In this document: positions 26,462 through 35,378 of the stretch, piece after piece
How the letters are laid out: each line of letters opens with the position of its first letter
How positions within the stretch are numbered: position 1 is the stretch's first letter
Assembly: GCA_900470195.1 (NCBI GenBank)
Contig: UEIJ01000028.1
Coordinates: forward strand, 1 to 64,000
Length of the DNA stretch: 64,000 nucleotides
Reading direction: 5' to 3'
Origin: Hyphomicrobiales bacterium
GTDB lineage: Bacteria > Pseudomonadota > Alphaproteobacteria > Rhizobiales > Rhizobiaceae
Made by a program: the position numbers and the translations under genes
The notes under the pieces: generated by a model
What the model saw: only the letters and a program-made list of their open reading frames with translations
Database searches by the model: none
Told to the model about the DNA's origin: nothing

Positions 26462-26881
26462 ATGAAAGATCTGGACATTGCGGAAGTTGCAAAATCAACG
26501 GGCATTCCTGCATCCACCTTGCGTTACTATGAAGAAAGGGGACTGATTGCGTCCCACAGCCGACGGGGCTTGCGCCGCGTTTTTGATCCCGGCGTGGTGA
26601 CCAAGCTGTCCCTGATCGCTCTCGGACAGGCGGCCGGTTTTTCGCTCGATGATATTGCTGGCATGTTCGGGCCAGGCGGCGAAGTCTCGATCAGCCGCGA
26701 AACCTTGTCGACAAAAGCCGATGATCTCGACCGTACAATCGTGCACCTGACAGCACTGCGAGACGGGCTGCGTCACGCAGCAACCTGTCCCGCTCAGAGC
26801 CATATGGAGTGCCCGACCTTCCAGCGTCTGATGAAGGTTGCAGCAAGCCGCAGCCCCCGCGCCTCAGCCGGGAAGCGATGA
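26462..26881 (+). CDS. MerR family transcriptional regulator
   Basis: A 139-residue regulator with the MerR winged helix (IAEVAKSTGIPASTLRYYEE, RGLIASHSRRGLRRVFDPGV) and a C-terminal coiled coil. Two cysteines sit in the tail (HAATCPAQSHMECPTFQRL), which may bind a ligand or metal. Divergent from DUF2938, whose promoter carries a 19-bp spacer and a palindrome. No Shine-Dalgarno is evident; the transcript may be nearly leaderless. Convergent with the aminotransferase gene, 2 bp apart. Confidence 0.86.
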   Translation: MKDLDIAEVAKSTGIPASTLRYYEERGLIASHSRRGLRRVFDPGVVTKLSLIALGQAAGFSLDDIAGMFGPGGEVSISRETLSTKADDLDRTIVHLTALRDGLRHAATCPAQSHMECPTFQRLMKVAASRSPRASAGKR

Positions 26882-26883
26882 GT

Positions 26884-28050
26884 TCAACGCTTTCCAATCC
26901 AGTGCACAAGCCGCCTTGCGGCCTCATCCACCTGTTCTGGATCGCGGCAGAAGCAAAGGCGGAAGAACCCTTCGCCACCAAGGCCAAACGCGCTGCCCGG
27001 CGCCAAGCCGACATTGGCGTTGTCCACCATATCGATAGCTGCCTTGACCGAGTCCTCAACGCCATCCACGCCCAAGAACAGATAAAATGCGCCCTGTGGT
27101 GGAGTAAGGCTGACCTTGCCAGTCGCCAATAACGCGGCGCACAGGCTGTCGCGCGTGGAACGGGCGCGCTCGACCTGCATCGAAATGAAGGCGTCACCCT
27201 CATCAAGAGCTGCAACAGCACCACGCTGCATAAATTGCGCAACGCCCGAATTCGAATACTGGATCAGGTTTTCTATAACCGGTCCGAGCGACGGGTGCAC
27301 GGTCATCCAGCCAATACGCCAGCCCGTCATCGCCCAGTTTTTGGAAAAGGAATTGACAAAGATGATGCGGTCATCAGGCTCCATAATATCCATGAAGGAG
27401 GGAGCGCGACCGCCGCCATAATAAAAGTGGGTATAAATCTCGTCGGCAATGATCCAGAGGCCCTGTTTGCGCGCAAGATCAAGTATGAATTGCAATGTTT
27501 CCCGATCCGCCGTCCAGCCGGTGGGATTGGATGGCGTATTGATGAAAAGCGCCTTCGTGCGGGGCGTGATAGCGGCTGCAATCTTCTCCGGATCGAGCAT
27601 CCAGCCATTGGCCCCAAATTCCAATTCGACCGGAACCGGTGTAACGCCTGCCAGACCAGCCGCGCCAACAAAATTGGGCCAGGCCGGGGAAAGATAAATT
27701 GCTTCTTCGCCTGCGCCCACGGTTGCTGTCAGCGCCATTTCAATGGCGTGCATACCCGAACCGGTGACATAGAAATTCTCTGGTTTCAGAGGCAACGGAA
27801 AATGACGCGCATGATAGCGAGCCAGCGCTTCCCTCAGCTCCGGGATGCCTGCCTGCCAGGTATAAAAGGTCTCCCCGTCAGAAATACCTTTTTGAGCCGC
27901 GGCGCGAATGAAATCGGGCGTGGAAAGATCGCCCTCACCGACCCAGAGCGGAATAAGCCCTTCGCGTCCGCGCCCGTGATTGGCGACCGCAACAATCCCG
28001 CTTTCCGGTGACTGTGCTGCTTCCCGACGAAGATTGGCGATGAGCGTCAT
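26884..28050 (-). CDS. PLP-dependent aminotransferase, class I/II
   Basis: A 388-residue fold-type I aminotransferase. Visible: VTGSGMHAIEMALTATVGAG, LFINTPSNPTGWTADRET, IIADEIYTHFYY and the PLP lysine in FVNSFSKNWAMTGWRIGW, then FRLCFCRDPEQVDEAARRL. Substrate unclear; the family includes aspartate/aromatic aminotransferases. ATG 28050 is supported by GGGGAAA; the N-terminal extension to 28113 is not needed. Confidence 0.85.
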   Translation of the reverse strand: MTLIANLRREAAQSPESGIVAVANHGRGREGLIPLWVGEGDLSTPDFIRAAAQKGISDGETFYTWQAGIPELREALARYHARHFPLPLKPENFYVTGSGMHAIEMALTATVGAGEEAIYLSPAWPNFVGAAGLAGVTPVPVELEFGANGWMLDPEKIAAAITPRTKALFINTPSNPTGWTADRETLQFILDLARKQGLWIIADEIYTHFYYGGGRAPSFMDIMEPDDRIIFVNSFSKNWAMTGWRIGWMTVHPSLGPVIENLIQYSNSGVAQFMQRGAVAALDEGDAFISMQVERARSTRDSLCAALLATGKVSLTPPQGAFYLFLGVDGVEDSVKAAIDMVDNANVGLAPGSAFGLGGEGFFRLCFCRDPEQVDEAARRLVHWIGKR

Positions 28051-28154
28051 GATTTCCCCGCGTTGAAGTTCGATTTTGATTTTGTGCTTATCAAGGCCCG
28101 TTAGCGAAATCACGTGGCTTTTTGTGATGGTCCGATCAAACGCATTTATGGATC

Positions 28155-28181
28155 AAAAGAAAACGGGGCCACAAGGCCCCG
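28155..28181 (-). terminator. mscL terminator
   Basis: On the minus strand CGGGGCC-TTGT-GGCCCCG (28164-28181) is followed by TTTTCTTTTG, 24 bp after the mscL stop. Confidence 0.85.
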
Positions 28182-28205
28182 CTTCATTCATCAGTTCTCG
28201 ATCGG

Positions 28206-28619
28206 TCAGGCTTTCTGCTTTGCCAGAAGATCGCGGATTTCGGTCAGCAGAATTTCTTCGCGTGGTGCTTCCGGTTCCGGCTTCGCCTCTTCCTTCTTCT
28301 TCATGCGGTTCATTCCTTTCACCACAAGGAACAATACCCATGCGATGATCAGGAAGTTGATGAGAAGCGTGATGAAGTTGCCGTAAGCGATGGTTGCACC
28401 GGCGTCACGCGCAGCTGCCAGCGTGGTCTTGGGTTCACCTGCCAGCTGTATGAACATGTTTGAAAAGTCCACGCCATTCGTCAGCAGACCGATGATCGGC
28501 ATGATGATGTCATTGACGATAGAATTGACGAGGCCGCCGAACGCCCCGCCGATGATAACACCGATGGCCAGATCGACCATATTGCCCTTCAGGGCGAATT
28601 CCTTGAATTCCTTTAGCAT
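28206..28619 (-). CDS. mscL: Large-conductance mechanosensitive channel
   Basis: A 137-residue MscL. The first helix [20 protein letters not shown] and TM1 [20 protein letters not shown] are nearly canonical, TM2 is [19 protein letters not shown], and the charged C-terminal bundle helix is present ([12 protein letters not shown]). It opens on membrane tension to release solutes in hypo-osmotic shock. Own terminator downstream. Confidence 0.96.
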   Translation of the reverse strand: MLKEFKEFALKGNMVDLAIGVIIGGAFGGLVNSIVNDIIMPIIGLLTNGVDFSNMFIQLAGEPKTTLAAARDAGATIAYGNFITLLINFLIIAWVLFLVVKGMNRMKKKEEAKPEPEAPREEILLTEIRDLLAKQKA

Positions 28620-28769
28620 TAGCCTGTCTCCCTCACGAACGCAGACCGCGTGGGCCGTCCTGCTGCGGTGGCGTTCGCCAAATCAACCTGGGGCACCAGT
28701 TAAACTGGCGATGGATGGTAAAGCCGTTTTCCAAAAGAGGAACCCAAAAGCGCTTTGCCGTTTCAAACG

Positions 28770-28806
28770 CAGTCCTGAAAGGGCCCTGCACTTTTCAGGA
28801 CTGCAC
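28770..28806. repeat. Intergenic hairpin repeat, type B copy 1
   Basis: CAGTCCTGAAA and TTTCAGGACTG form a perfect 11-bp stem around a 12-nt loop ending GCACT. The same layout, TCC-GAAA...GCACTTTTC-GGA-TGCAC, recurs at 45662-45697. It fills most of the 378-bp gap between mscL and the hybrid kinase; otherwise that gap shows only a short GCGGAGC-T-GCTCCGC dyad near 28896. Confidence 0.6.
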
Positions 28807-28997
28807 CGACAGTGTGTAGATGAAAATTACCAAAGAAAAGATAAAGCGGCGAAAACGCACTGTTTTTCATCAACAACGGTCCTGCCTTGCCTTAGGCGGA
28901 GCTGCTCCGCACTGGCAGGGTGCGCTTTAATCTTGCGCGAACGCGCCGAAAGTGCTTGCGTCAAATCGTGATTGAGGAGTGAGGGAACAAGCCGGCT

Positions 28998-31900
28998 ATG
29001 CATGGCTGGGGTATTATTGGCGCCGCCTTTTTGTATCTGCTGCTGCTTTTTGCAGTGGCCAGCATCGGTGACCGGCGCACATCGCGCTGGAACAGTGCCC
29101 CGCGCCCTTACATCTACGCGCTCAGCCTGGCCGTTTACTGCACATCCTGGACGTTTTTCGGTTCTGTCGGCTTATCGGCACAGCGCGGCCTTGAGTTCCT
29201 CGGGATTTACATCGGTCCCATTCTCGTCTTCACGCTCGGCAACCGGCTGCTACGGCATATTGTTAGACTGGCGAAATCCGAACACATCACCTCAATCGCC
29301 GATTTTCTCGCGGCTCGCTACGGCAAGAGTTTTGGTGTCGCGTCTCTTGCGACCTGCATCGCAGCCGTCGGTTCGATCCCCTACATTGCGCTGCAGCTCA
29401 AAGCCGTTTCCGGAAGTGTCGGGCTCGTCATGGAGCACTATGGGTCGGCAGTCGACCCGTCCGCATTTGTTTTCGGCGACATCTCCCTGCCCGTCGCCGC
29501 TGTACTTGCCGTCTTTGCGATCCTTTTCGGCACGCGCCATACCGACGCCACCGAACACCAGAACGGCCTCATTCTGGCTGTTGCCCTGGAATCGGTCATC
29601 AAGCTTTGCGCTTTCCTGACCGTTGGCTTTGCCTGCACTTTCTTTCTGTTCGGCGCTCCATCGCAGCTGATCAATCAGATATCGCAATCGCCTGAGGCGC
29701 TGGAAGCGTTTCACTATCAGACGTCCATCGGCACATGGATCGTGCAAAGCGCGCTCAGCGCCGCGGCCATCATCATGCTGCCGCGGCAGTTCCACGTGAC
29801 GGTGGTGGAAAGCCGGAGCGAAAAGGAATTGCGAACCGCCTCATGGCTCTTCCCGGTGTATCTGGTGCTCATCAATATCTTCGTGTTTCCGATCGCGCTG
29901 ATCGGTGTGATGACACTCGGAGGCAATGTCAGCGGGGATTTGTATGTCCTGGCCCTGCCGCTGGCCGCTGGTGCCCACTGGCTCGCACTCGTAGCCTTTC
30001 TGGGCGGCTTGTCGGCCGCAACCGCAATGGTCATTGTCGCCTGCGTCGCGCTTTCGATCATGATCTCCAACCATCTGGTACTGCCGCTCTTCATACGGCG
30101 GCTGGCCAAGCAGCAGGCAGCAGAACAGCGCGACCTTACCAAAATCATTCTGAACACACGCCGCCTGACCATCATCGGCATCCTGGCATTCGCGTTCGCC
30201 TATTATCGCTTTACCTCCAACAATATCCATCTGGCTTCGATCGGCTTCGTCTCCTTTGCCGCAATTGCCCAATTCGTGCCGGCCTTCATCGGAGGCTTGT
30301 TCTGGCGCAATGCGAATGGACGCGGCGCCATGCTGGGTCTTTCGGCAGGGTTTCTGGTTTGGGCCTACACATTGCTGCTGCCAACCATGGCGCCGGAAAA
30401 TGCCGCCATCTTGCGCGATGGTTTTCTCGGCTTTACGGCACTGCGTCCAGAAGCGCTGTTTGGAACCAATGCCCTTCCCCTCACCAATGGCGTGGTGTGG
30501 AGCCTCGCGGCCAATACACTCTTCTACGTTCTCGGTTCGCTCTCGCGCGCCTCGACGCCGCTGGAGCGTATTCAGGCCAGCATCTTCCTGCCGCGTTATG
30601 TTATCGGCACGCCGACGCTCAAACGCTTCCGTACAACTGTCACTGTCGCCGAGCTGAAAGCCACGATGGCACGCTATCTTGGCGCTGAACGCGTGGAACG
30701 CGCTTTTCTTCGTTTTGAAGGAAGGGAACAGCGGCGTCTCGATCCCGGCATGACTGTCGATACACCCTTGATACGCCATGCGGAGCAACTTCTCGGCACG
30801 GCAGTCGGCTCTGCATCGGCTCGCCTTGTTTTGTCGCTGCTGTTGCAAAAGGGCGATGCATCGGGTCGCGATGCGCGACAGCTCCTGGACGATGCTTCAA
30901 CAGCTTTGCAGCAAAACCGCGACCTGCTGCAAACCGCCCTTGATCAGATGGAACAGGGCATCACCGTTTTCGACAAGGACTTGAGGCTCACATGCTGGAA
31001 CCGGCAATTCCGCAAGCTTTTCGACCTTCCCGATGAGGTGATGCAGGTTGGGATACCCGTTTCGGAAATCGTGGAACAGCTGCATCGTCGCGGCGATATA
31101 TCGTTTAACGCTCAAAACGGGGTCATCCGCTCGCTGGCTGCTGTACGTCAGCCGTGGCGCATCAATATGAGATCGACCGGCAAGGTGCTGGAAATTCAAT
31201 CCAATCCCATGCCGGATGGCGGCATTGTCGCGACATATACCGACATCACCGCGGCGGTCGAAGCCGATGTCACGCGTCAGAAGGCGGCTGAAATGCTGGA
31301 GCAGCGCGTAGCGGATCGCACGGCGGAACTCACCCGCGTCAACCAGCAACTCGCCAAGGCGCAAGCCGCAGCAGAACAGGCCAATCAGGGAAAGACCCGC
31401 TTTCTGGCGGCGGCTGGCCATGACATTCTGCAACCGCTCAATGCGGCAAGACTATACAGCACCGCGCTTGCCGAAAAACTGGGACGTTCCGAAACCAGCG
31501 AATTCGCGCGCAATATCGATTCCTCTCTGGAAGCCGTGGAAGCTATTCTCGGCATGGTGCTGGATATTTCCCGGCTCGACACCGGATCACTCAAACCCGA
31601 ACTCTCGGTGTTTCGTCTCGATAAGTTGATGAGCCAGATTGCAACCGACTTCACCCCTCTTGCTGTCGCCAAGGGGCTGAAACTGCGCGTTGTGCCGTCG
31701 AGTATAGTTGTCAAAACCGACCGCAACATGCTGCGGCGCCTGATCCAGAACCTCGTTTCCAATTCGATCAAATATAGCCGCAAAGGCGGCATTTTGCTGG
31801 GGGTCCGGCGTCGCGGCTCCTTCGTCGAATTGCAGGTGCTCGATACGGGGATCGGCATTCCTCCGCAAAAGCTGAAGCTCGTTTTCCGGGAATTCACACG

Positions 31901-32513
31901 GCTGGATGAAGGAATGCGGGAAGCGGAAGGACTGGGGCTCGGCCTTTCAATCGTCGACCGTATCGCGCGGCTGCTATCGCTGCCGTTGTCGCTTTCATCG
32001 ACACCGGACAAAGGGACGATGTTCACCCTGCGCATTCCTGTGTCTCAGGAAAGAGTACCCGTAGATGAAGTGAAGAGCCGTCGGGGGTTACAACGTGCTC
32101 TGGAACTGACCGGGTTGAATGTTCTCTGCATCGACAATGATGCCAGCATCCTGTCGGGGATGGAAACGCTGCTTCATGGATGGGGATGTCAGGTCACGAC
32201 GTTACGCAGCGGAACGGCGTTGAAGTCATACTGCTCCGCCCACTCCGTCTCACCCGACGTGATCGTCGCAGATTATCATCTGCTGAACGAAAACGGTCTC
32301 GATATGATCGGTTTTGCCCGCGAAACTTTTCAGACGGAGATACCGGCTATCCTGCTGACAGCGGATCGCTCCAAGGAAGTACGCCAGCGCGCGGAGGATG
32401 AAAGCGTCACGGTTTTGCACAAGCCGCTTCGACCCGCGGCGCTCCGTTCCCTGTTATCGCATTTTCATCATGCAAGGCAGGACAATGTATCGGCGCAAAA
32501 TGCAGCCCAGTAA
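28998..32513 (+). CDS. SSS-domain hybrid sensor histidine kinase
   Basis: A 1171-residue hybrid kinase. Residues 1 to about 520 form a sodium:solute-symporter-like membrane domain (about 13 spans, starting GIIGAAFLYLLLLFAVASIG). A PAS domain (DQMEQGITVFDKDLRLTCWN) follows, then a coiled coil, HisKA with His808 (AAAGHDILQPLNAARLYSTA), a HATPase domain (LVSNSIKYS, DTGIGIP, GLGLGLSIVDR) and a C-terminal receiver with phospho-acceptor Asp1092 (VIVADYHL). This is the NahK/PutP-kinase type, in which transport or ligand binding may drive signalling. The convergent NarL-type regulator next door is the likely partner. Confidence 0.9.
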   Translation: MHGWGIIGAAFLYLLLLFAVASIGDRRTSRWNSAPRPYIYALSLAVYCTSWTFFGSVGLSAQRGLEFLGIYIGPILVFTLGNRLLRHIVRLAKSEHITSIADFLAARYGKSFGVASLATCIAAVGSIPYIALQLKAVSGSVGLVMEHYGSAVDPSAFVFGDISLPVAAVLAVFAILFGTRHTDATEHQNGLILAVALESVIKLCAFLTVGFACTFFLFGAPSQLINQISQSPEALEAFHYQTSIGTWIVQSALSAAAIIMLPRQFHVTVVESRSEKELRTASWLFPVYLVLINIFVFPIALIGVMTLGGNVSGDLYVLALPLAAGAHWLALVAFLGGLSAATAMVIVACVALSIMISNHLVLPLFIRRLAKQQAAEQRDLTKIILNTRRLTIIGILAFAFAYYRFTSNNIHLASIGFVSFAAIAQFVPAFIGGLFWRNANGRGAMLGLSAGFLVWAYTLLLPTMAPENAAILRDGFLGFTALRPEALFGTNALPLTNGVVWSLAANTLFYVLGSLSRASTPLERIQASIFLPRYVIGTPTLKRFRTTVTVAELKATMARYLGAERVERAFLRFEGREQRRLDPGMTVDTPLIRHAEQLLGTAVGSASARLVLSLLLQKGDASGRDARQLLDDASTALQQNRDLLQTALDQMEQGITVFDKDLRLTCWNRQFRKLFDLPDEVMQVGIPVSEIVEQLHRRGDISFNAQNGVIRSLAAVRQPWRINMRSTGKVLEIQSNPMPDGGIVATYTDITAAVEADVTRQKAAEMLEQRVADRTAELTRVNQQLAKAQAAAEQANQGKTRFLAAAGHDILQPLNAARLYSTALAEKLGRSETSEFARNIDSSLEAVEAILGMVLDISRLDTGSLKPELSVFRLDKLMSQIATDFTPLAVAKGLKLRVVPSSIVVKTDRNMLRRLIQNLVSNSIKYSRKGGILLGVRRRGSFVELQVLDTGIGIPPQKLKLVFREFTRLDEGMREAEGLGLGLSIVDRIARLLSLPLSLSSTPDKGTMFTLRIPVSQERVPVDEVKSRRGLQRALELTGLNVLCIDNDASILSGMETLLHGWGCQVTTLRSGTALKSYCSAHSVSPDVIVADYHLLNENGLDMIGFARETFQTEIPAILLTADRSKEVRQRAEDESVTVLHKPLRPAALRSLLSHFHHARQDNVSAQNAAQ

Positions 32514-32556
32514 CAGGGTATATGGAGCATTTCCTTCCCCCTTTGGGCAGACATGT

Positions 32557-33201
32557 TCAATCGGTGTTCAGCGCATCATTGCCGATGCGCGACAGAAGAA
32601 TGACCGCCTGGGTGCGGCTGTCGACTCCCAGTTTCTGCAGCACCGCTGAAACATGCGCCTTGACGGTGGCTTCCGACACGCCAAGCTCATAGGCGATCTG
32701 CTTGTTCAGCAACCCTTCCGCCAACATGGTCAGCACGCGCGTCTGCTGCGGTGTCAATGTGCGCAACCGCGCGATGAGCGTCTCGATTTCCGGGTCGTGC
32801 GCATGATCCAGTTCAATATCGGTCGGTGTCCAGATATCGCCTGCCAGAACGGTGCGGACAGCCTCGCCAATGGTTTCCATGCTGGCGGATTTCGATATGA
32901 AGCCGGAAGCGCCGAGTTCGACAGCATGGCGGATCGTCGCCGCATCATCAGTTGCCGAAACGATGATGATTGGAAGGGCGGGTTGCAAGGCCTTCAACGT
33001 CACCAGACCGGAAAGCCCGGTTCCACCCGGCATCGTCAGATCCAACAATAGAAGATCCATATCCTCCCGCTCGCCGACCAGTTTCTTGACCGCGTCGAAA
33101 TCGCCAACTTCGATGATTTCCACACTTTGTGACTGTCCAGAAAGGACCTGTCTCAGTGCTCCCCGGAAAAGCGGATGATCGTCAGCGATAATAAATTGCA
33201 T
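32557..33201 (-). CDS. NarL/LuxR-type response regulator
   Basis: A 214-residue two-domain regulator. The receiver has FIIADDHPLFRGALRQVL and Asp54 in LLLLDLTMPGGTG; the C-terminal LuxR HTH reads TPQQTRVLTMLAEGLLNKQI and SEATVKAHVSAVLQKLGV. It likely accepts phosphate from the SSS hybrid kinase, whose gene ends 43 bp away in convergent orientation. Targets unknown. Confidence 0.88.
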   Translation of the reverse strand: MQFIIADDHPLFRGALRQVLSGQSQSVEIIEVGDFDAVKKLVGEREDMDLLLLDLTMPGGTGLSGLVTLKALQPALPIIIVSATDDAATIRHAVELGASGFISKSASMETIGEAVRTVLAGDIWTPTDIELDHAHDPEIETLIARLRTLTPQQTRVLTMLAEGLLNKQIAYELGVSEATVKAHVSAVLQKLGVDSRTQAVILLSRIGNDALNTD

Positions 33202-33430
33202 GTGCCTCGCGCGCCATTGTTTCAGGTCTCCTCCCCTCGCGGTGCAGGCCAGTCAGCCAATCACTCCGTTTTATGCCGTTTTTTGGCTCGGGCAACCAAA
33301 ATTCACGTTGCTAAACCCTTTTCGCGTTACTCATCGCCGCCATCTGGCCGCATTGTATGTTAGGTTGCGCGTTGAAAGTAACACAGGAGCGGCCCGACCA
33401 GCCAAATGGGAGGGGACCAAAAGGCATTTC

Positions 33431-34381
33431 ATGACGCGCAATACGCTTTATCCCGAAATCCAACCGTTCAAGGAAGAGATGCTTCAGGTTTCTCCGCTGC
33501 ATCGAATCCATGTCGAGCAATGCGGCAACCCGGACGGCAAGCCTGTCATCATGATCCATGGCGGGCCCGGCGGCGGAATCACGCCGACGATGCGCCGCCT
33601 GCACGACCCGGAGCGCTATCGCATCATCCTGTTTGACCAGCGCGGATGCGGCCGTTCGACCCCGCACGCAGAACTGCGTGAAAACACGACCTGGGATCTT
33701 GTGGCGGACATGGAGCATATTCGCGCGCATCTCGGCATCGACAAGTGGCAGGTCTTCGGCGGCTCCTGGGGATCCACCCTCGGCCTCGCTTATGCGCAAT
33801 CCCACCCGGACCGCGTGGCGGAGCTTGTCCTGCGTGGCATTTTCATGATCCGCCGCTTTGAGGTCGACTGGATGTACTCCAACGGAGCGAGCATCCTCTT
33901 TCCGGACCATTTCGAGGCTTATCAGGAGCATATACCGGAAGCCGAGCGCGGCGACATGATCGCTGCCTATTACAAGCGCCTCACCGATCGTGACCCCCAG
34001 GTACAGCTCGAAGCAGCACGCCGCTGGGCGCGGTGGGAAGGCTCGGTCATTTCGCTTCTGCCCGATCCGGCTCGCGTCGACGCCTTTGGCGAAGACCAGT
34101 ACGCCATCGCCTTTGCGCGTATCGAATGCCACTATTTCCAGAACCGCGGCTTCCTCGATTCCGACGATCAGCTTCTGCGAAATGTGGATCGCATCCGGCA
34201 TATTCCAGGCGTGATCGTCCATGGCCGCTATGATGTCTGCACGCCCTTCATCAATGCCTGGCAGTTGAAGAAGATGTGGCCTGAAGTCGACCTCAAAATC
34301 GTCGAGGACGCCGGGCACGCCGTTACTGAACCCGGCATTACCCACGAATTGATAGAGGCGACAAAGCGTTTCGCGCAATAG
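33431..34381 (+). CDS. pip: Proline iminopeptidase
   Basis: A 316-residue alpha/beta hydrolase of peptidase family S33. MIHGGPGGGITPTMRRL (oxyanion region), FDQRGCGRSTPH, nucleophile Ser112 in FGGSWGSTLGLAY, GRYDVCTPF with the acid and EDAGHAVTEPG with the His. It removes N-terminal proline from peptides. ATG 33431 begins the conserved part; the 77-residue upstream extension is unlike the family. Confidence 0.93.
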   Translation: MTRNTLYPEIQPFKEEMLQVSPLHRIHVEQCGNPDGKPVIMIHGGPGGGITPTMRRLHDPERYRIILFDQRGCGRSTPHAELRENTTWDLVADMEHIRAHLGIDKWQVFGGSWGSTLGLAYAQSHPDRVAELVLRGIFMIRRFEVDWMYSNGASILFPDHFEAYQEHIPEAERGDMIAAYYKRLTDRDPQVQLEAARRWARWEGSVISLLPDPARVDAFGEDQYAIAFARIECHYFQNRGFLDSDDQLLRNVDRIRHIPGVIVHGRYDVCTPFINAWQLKKMWPEVDLKIVEDAGHAVTEPGITHELIEATKRFAQ

Positions 34382-34420
34382 GGCGAAACGCACTCACATT
34401 TTTGCTGGAAATGCTCAATG

Positions 34421-34446
34421 AAAAGGCGCCGCGCGGCGCCTTTTTT
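34421..34446. terminator. Bidirectional terminator after pip
   Basis: AAGGCGCCGC and GCGGCGCCTT form a continuous palindrome, with AAAA before and TTTTTT after. It serves pip and the convergent gene at 34455. Confidence 0.85.
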
Positions 34447-34454
34447 CCTTGCTG

Positions 34455-34913
34455 TCAGGTTCGTCCGCCCGGAAGGGTTCCGTTGTCCGGCTTTTCCGGC
34501 TCGCTGTCGAAGCTCTTCGCTATATCCATAAAGCGTCGCATGAAGCGTTCCATATAGCTCATGGACTGCTCGAACTCCTGCTCGGTCGGCAAGCCCGAAG
34601 CGGCACTTCCGCCCTTCCCTTCGAGGGCAGTCACCTTGTCCTCCAGCTTCTTCACGCGATCCTGCAGGTCGGCGATGTCGTTCTCATAAGCCTCGCGATC
34701 TTCAGTCGCCATCTTGCAAACGAGCTGTCCCTGCTGCTCCGTGCAGGTCGAGAGTGCGCCGGTTCGGGTGTCCAGCCGGACATAGCCTGTCTCCGTGCCT
34801 TCGAGCCGATAGCGCCCGTTTTCCTGCGCAAGCGCATTGGCCGGGGCGAGCGCTGAACCGAGAAGAGCAACAGCAGCCAGATTGCGCACCATCAGTGTCT
34901 TTTTGTTCGACAT
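34455..34913 (-). CDS. Secreted coiled-coil protein, hypothetical
   Basis: A 152-residue protein with a signal peptide (NLAAVALLGSALAPANALAQ, cleavage probably after ALA). A small domain with two cysteines (STCTEQQGQLVCKM) precedes a heptad-rich coiled coil (YENDIADLQDRVKKLEDKVT) and an acidic tail. It should be periplasmic. No named family is recognised. ATG 34913 is preferred over a start at 34955 because the signal peptide then stands at the N-terminus. Confidence 0.75.
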   Translation of the reverse strand: MSNKKTLMVRNLAAVALLGSALAPANALAQENGRYRLEGTETGYVRLDTRTGALSTCTEQQGQLVCKMATEDREAYENDIADLQDRVKKLEDKVTALEGKGGSAASGLPTEQEFEQSMSYMERFMRRFMDIAKSFDSEPEKPDNGTLPGGRT

Positions 34914-35027
34914 AATGCAATTCCCTTCAGCTTCTCTTTCGGATGTCCCCATCATATGGGACGTTTACGACGAAAATCGAACATGCGGGACTTTGATTTC
35001 CGAAGAAATTCGGTCTAGAGAGCAGCC

Positions 35028-35378
35028 ATGACAATTCAGATCATCTATAAGATCGCTCCGCGCGACCTTTGGGCACAAGCAGAACAGGCTGGTAGTTTTG
35101 CCGGGGCTCCAGTTGATATTGCCGATGGTTATATCCATTTCTCCACTGCAACACAGGTGCGGGAAACGGCTGCCAAGCATTTTACAGGCCAGCAGGATCT
35201 GCTTCTGATCAGTGTGAGTGCTTCTGCGCTTGGCGCAGCATTGAAGTTTGAAGTTTCACGCGGTGGGGCTCTGTTTCCGCATCTGTATGGCAAGCTGCCG
35301 CTTGCAGCGGTTTCAAAGGTTGAACCCTTGCTGCTGGGCGATGATGGTCTTCACATTTTTCCGGAGCTGGAAGATTAA
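35028..35378 (+). CDS. DUF952 family protein
   Basis: A 116-residue protein: IIYKIAPRDLWAQAEQAGSF, IADGYIHFSTATQVRETAAK and LFPHLYGKLPLAAV are DUF952 signatures. The fold is related to ADP-ribosyltransferase-like/glutathione-type small domains, but function is unknown. Its stop overlaps the pyrD start by one base (TAATG), so the two genes are translationally coupled. Confidence 0.88.
   Translation: MTIQIIYKIAPRDLWAQAEQAGSFAGAPVDIADGYIHFSTATQVRETAAKHFTGQQDLLLISVSASALGAALKFEVSRGGALFPHLYGKLPLAAVSKVEPLLLGDDGLHIFPELED

Noticed and set aside
28881..28919. Hairpin CCTGCC...GCGGAGC-T-GCTCCGC...GGCAGG considered as a terminator or sRNA end
   Set aside because: No T-run follows on either strand and the arms are short; left as a weak dyad.
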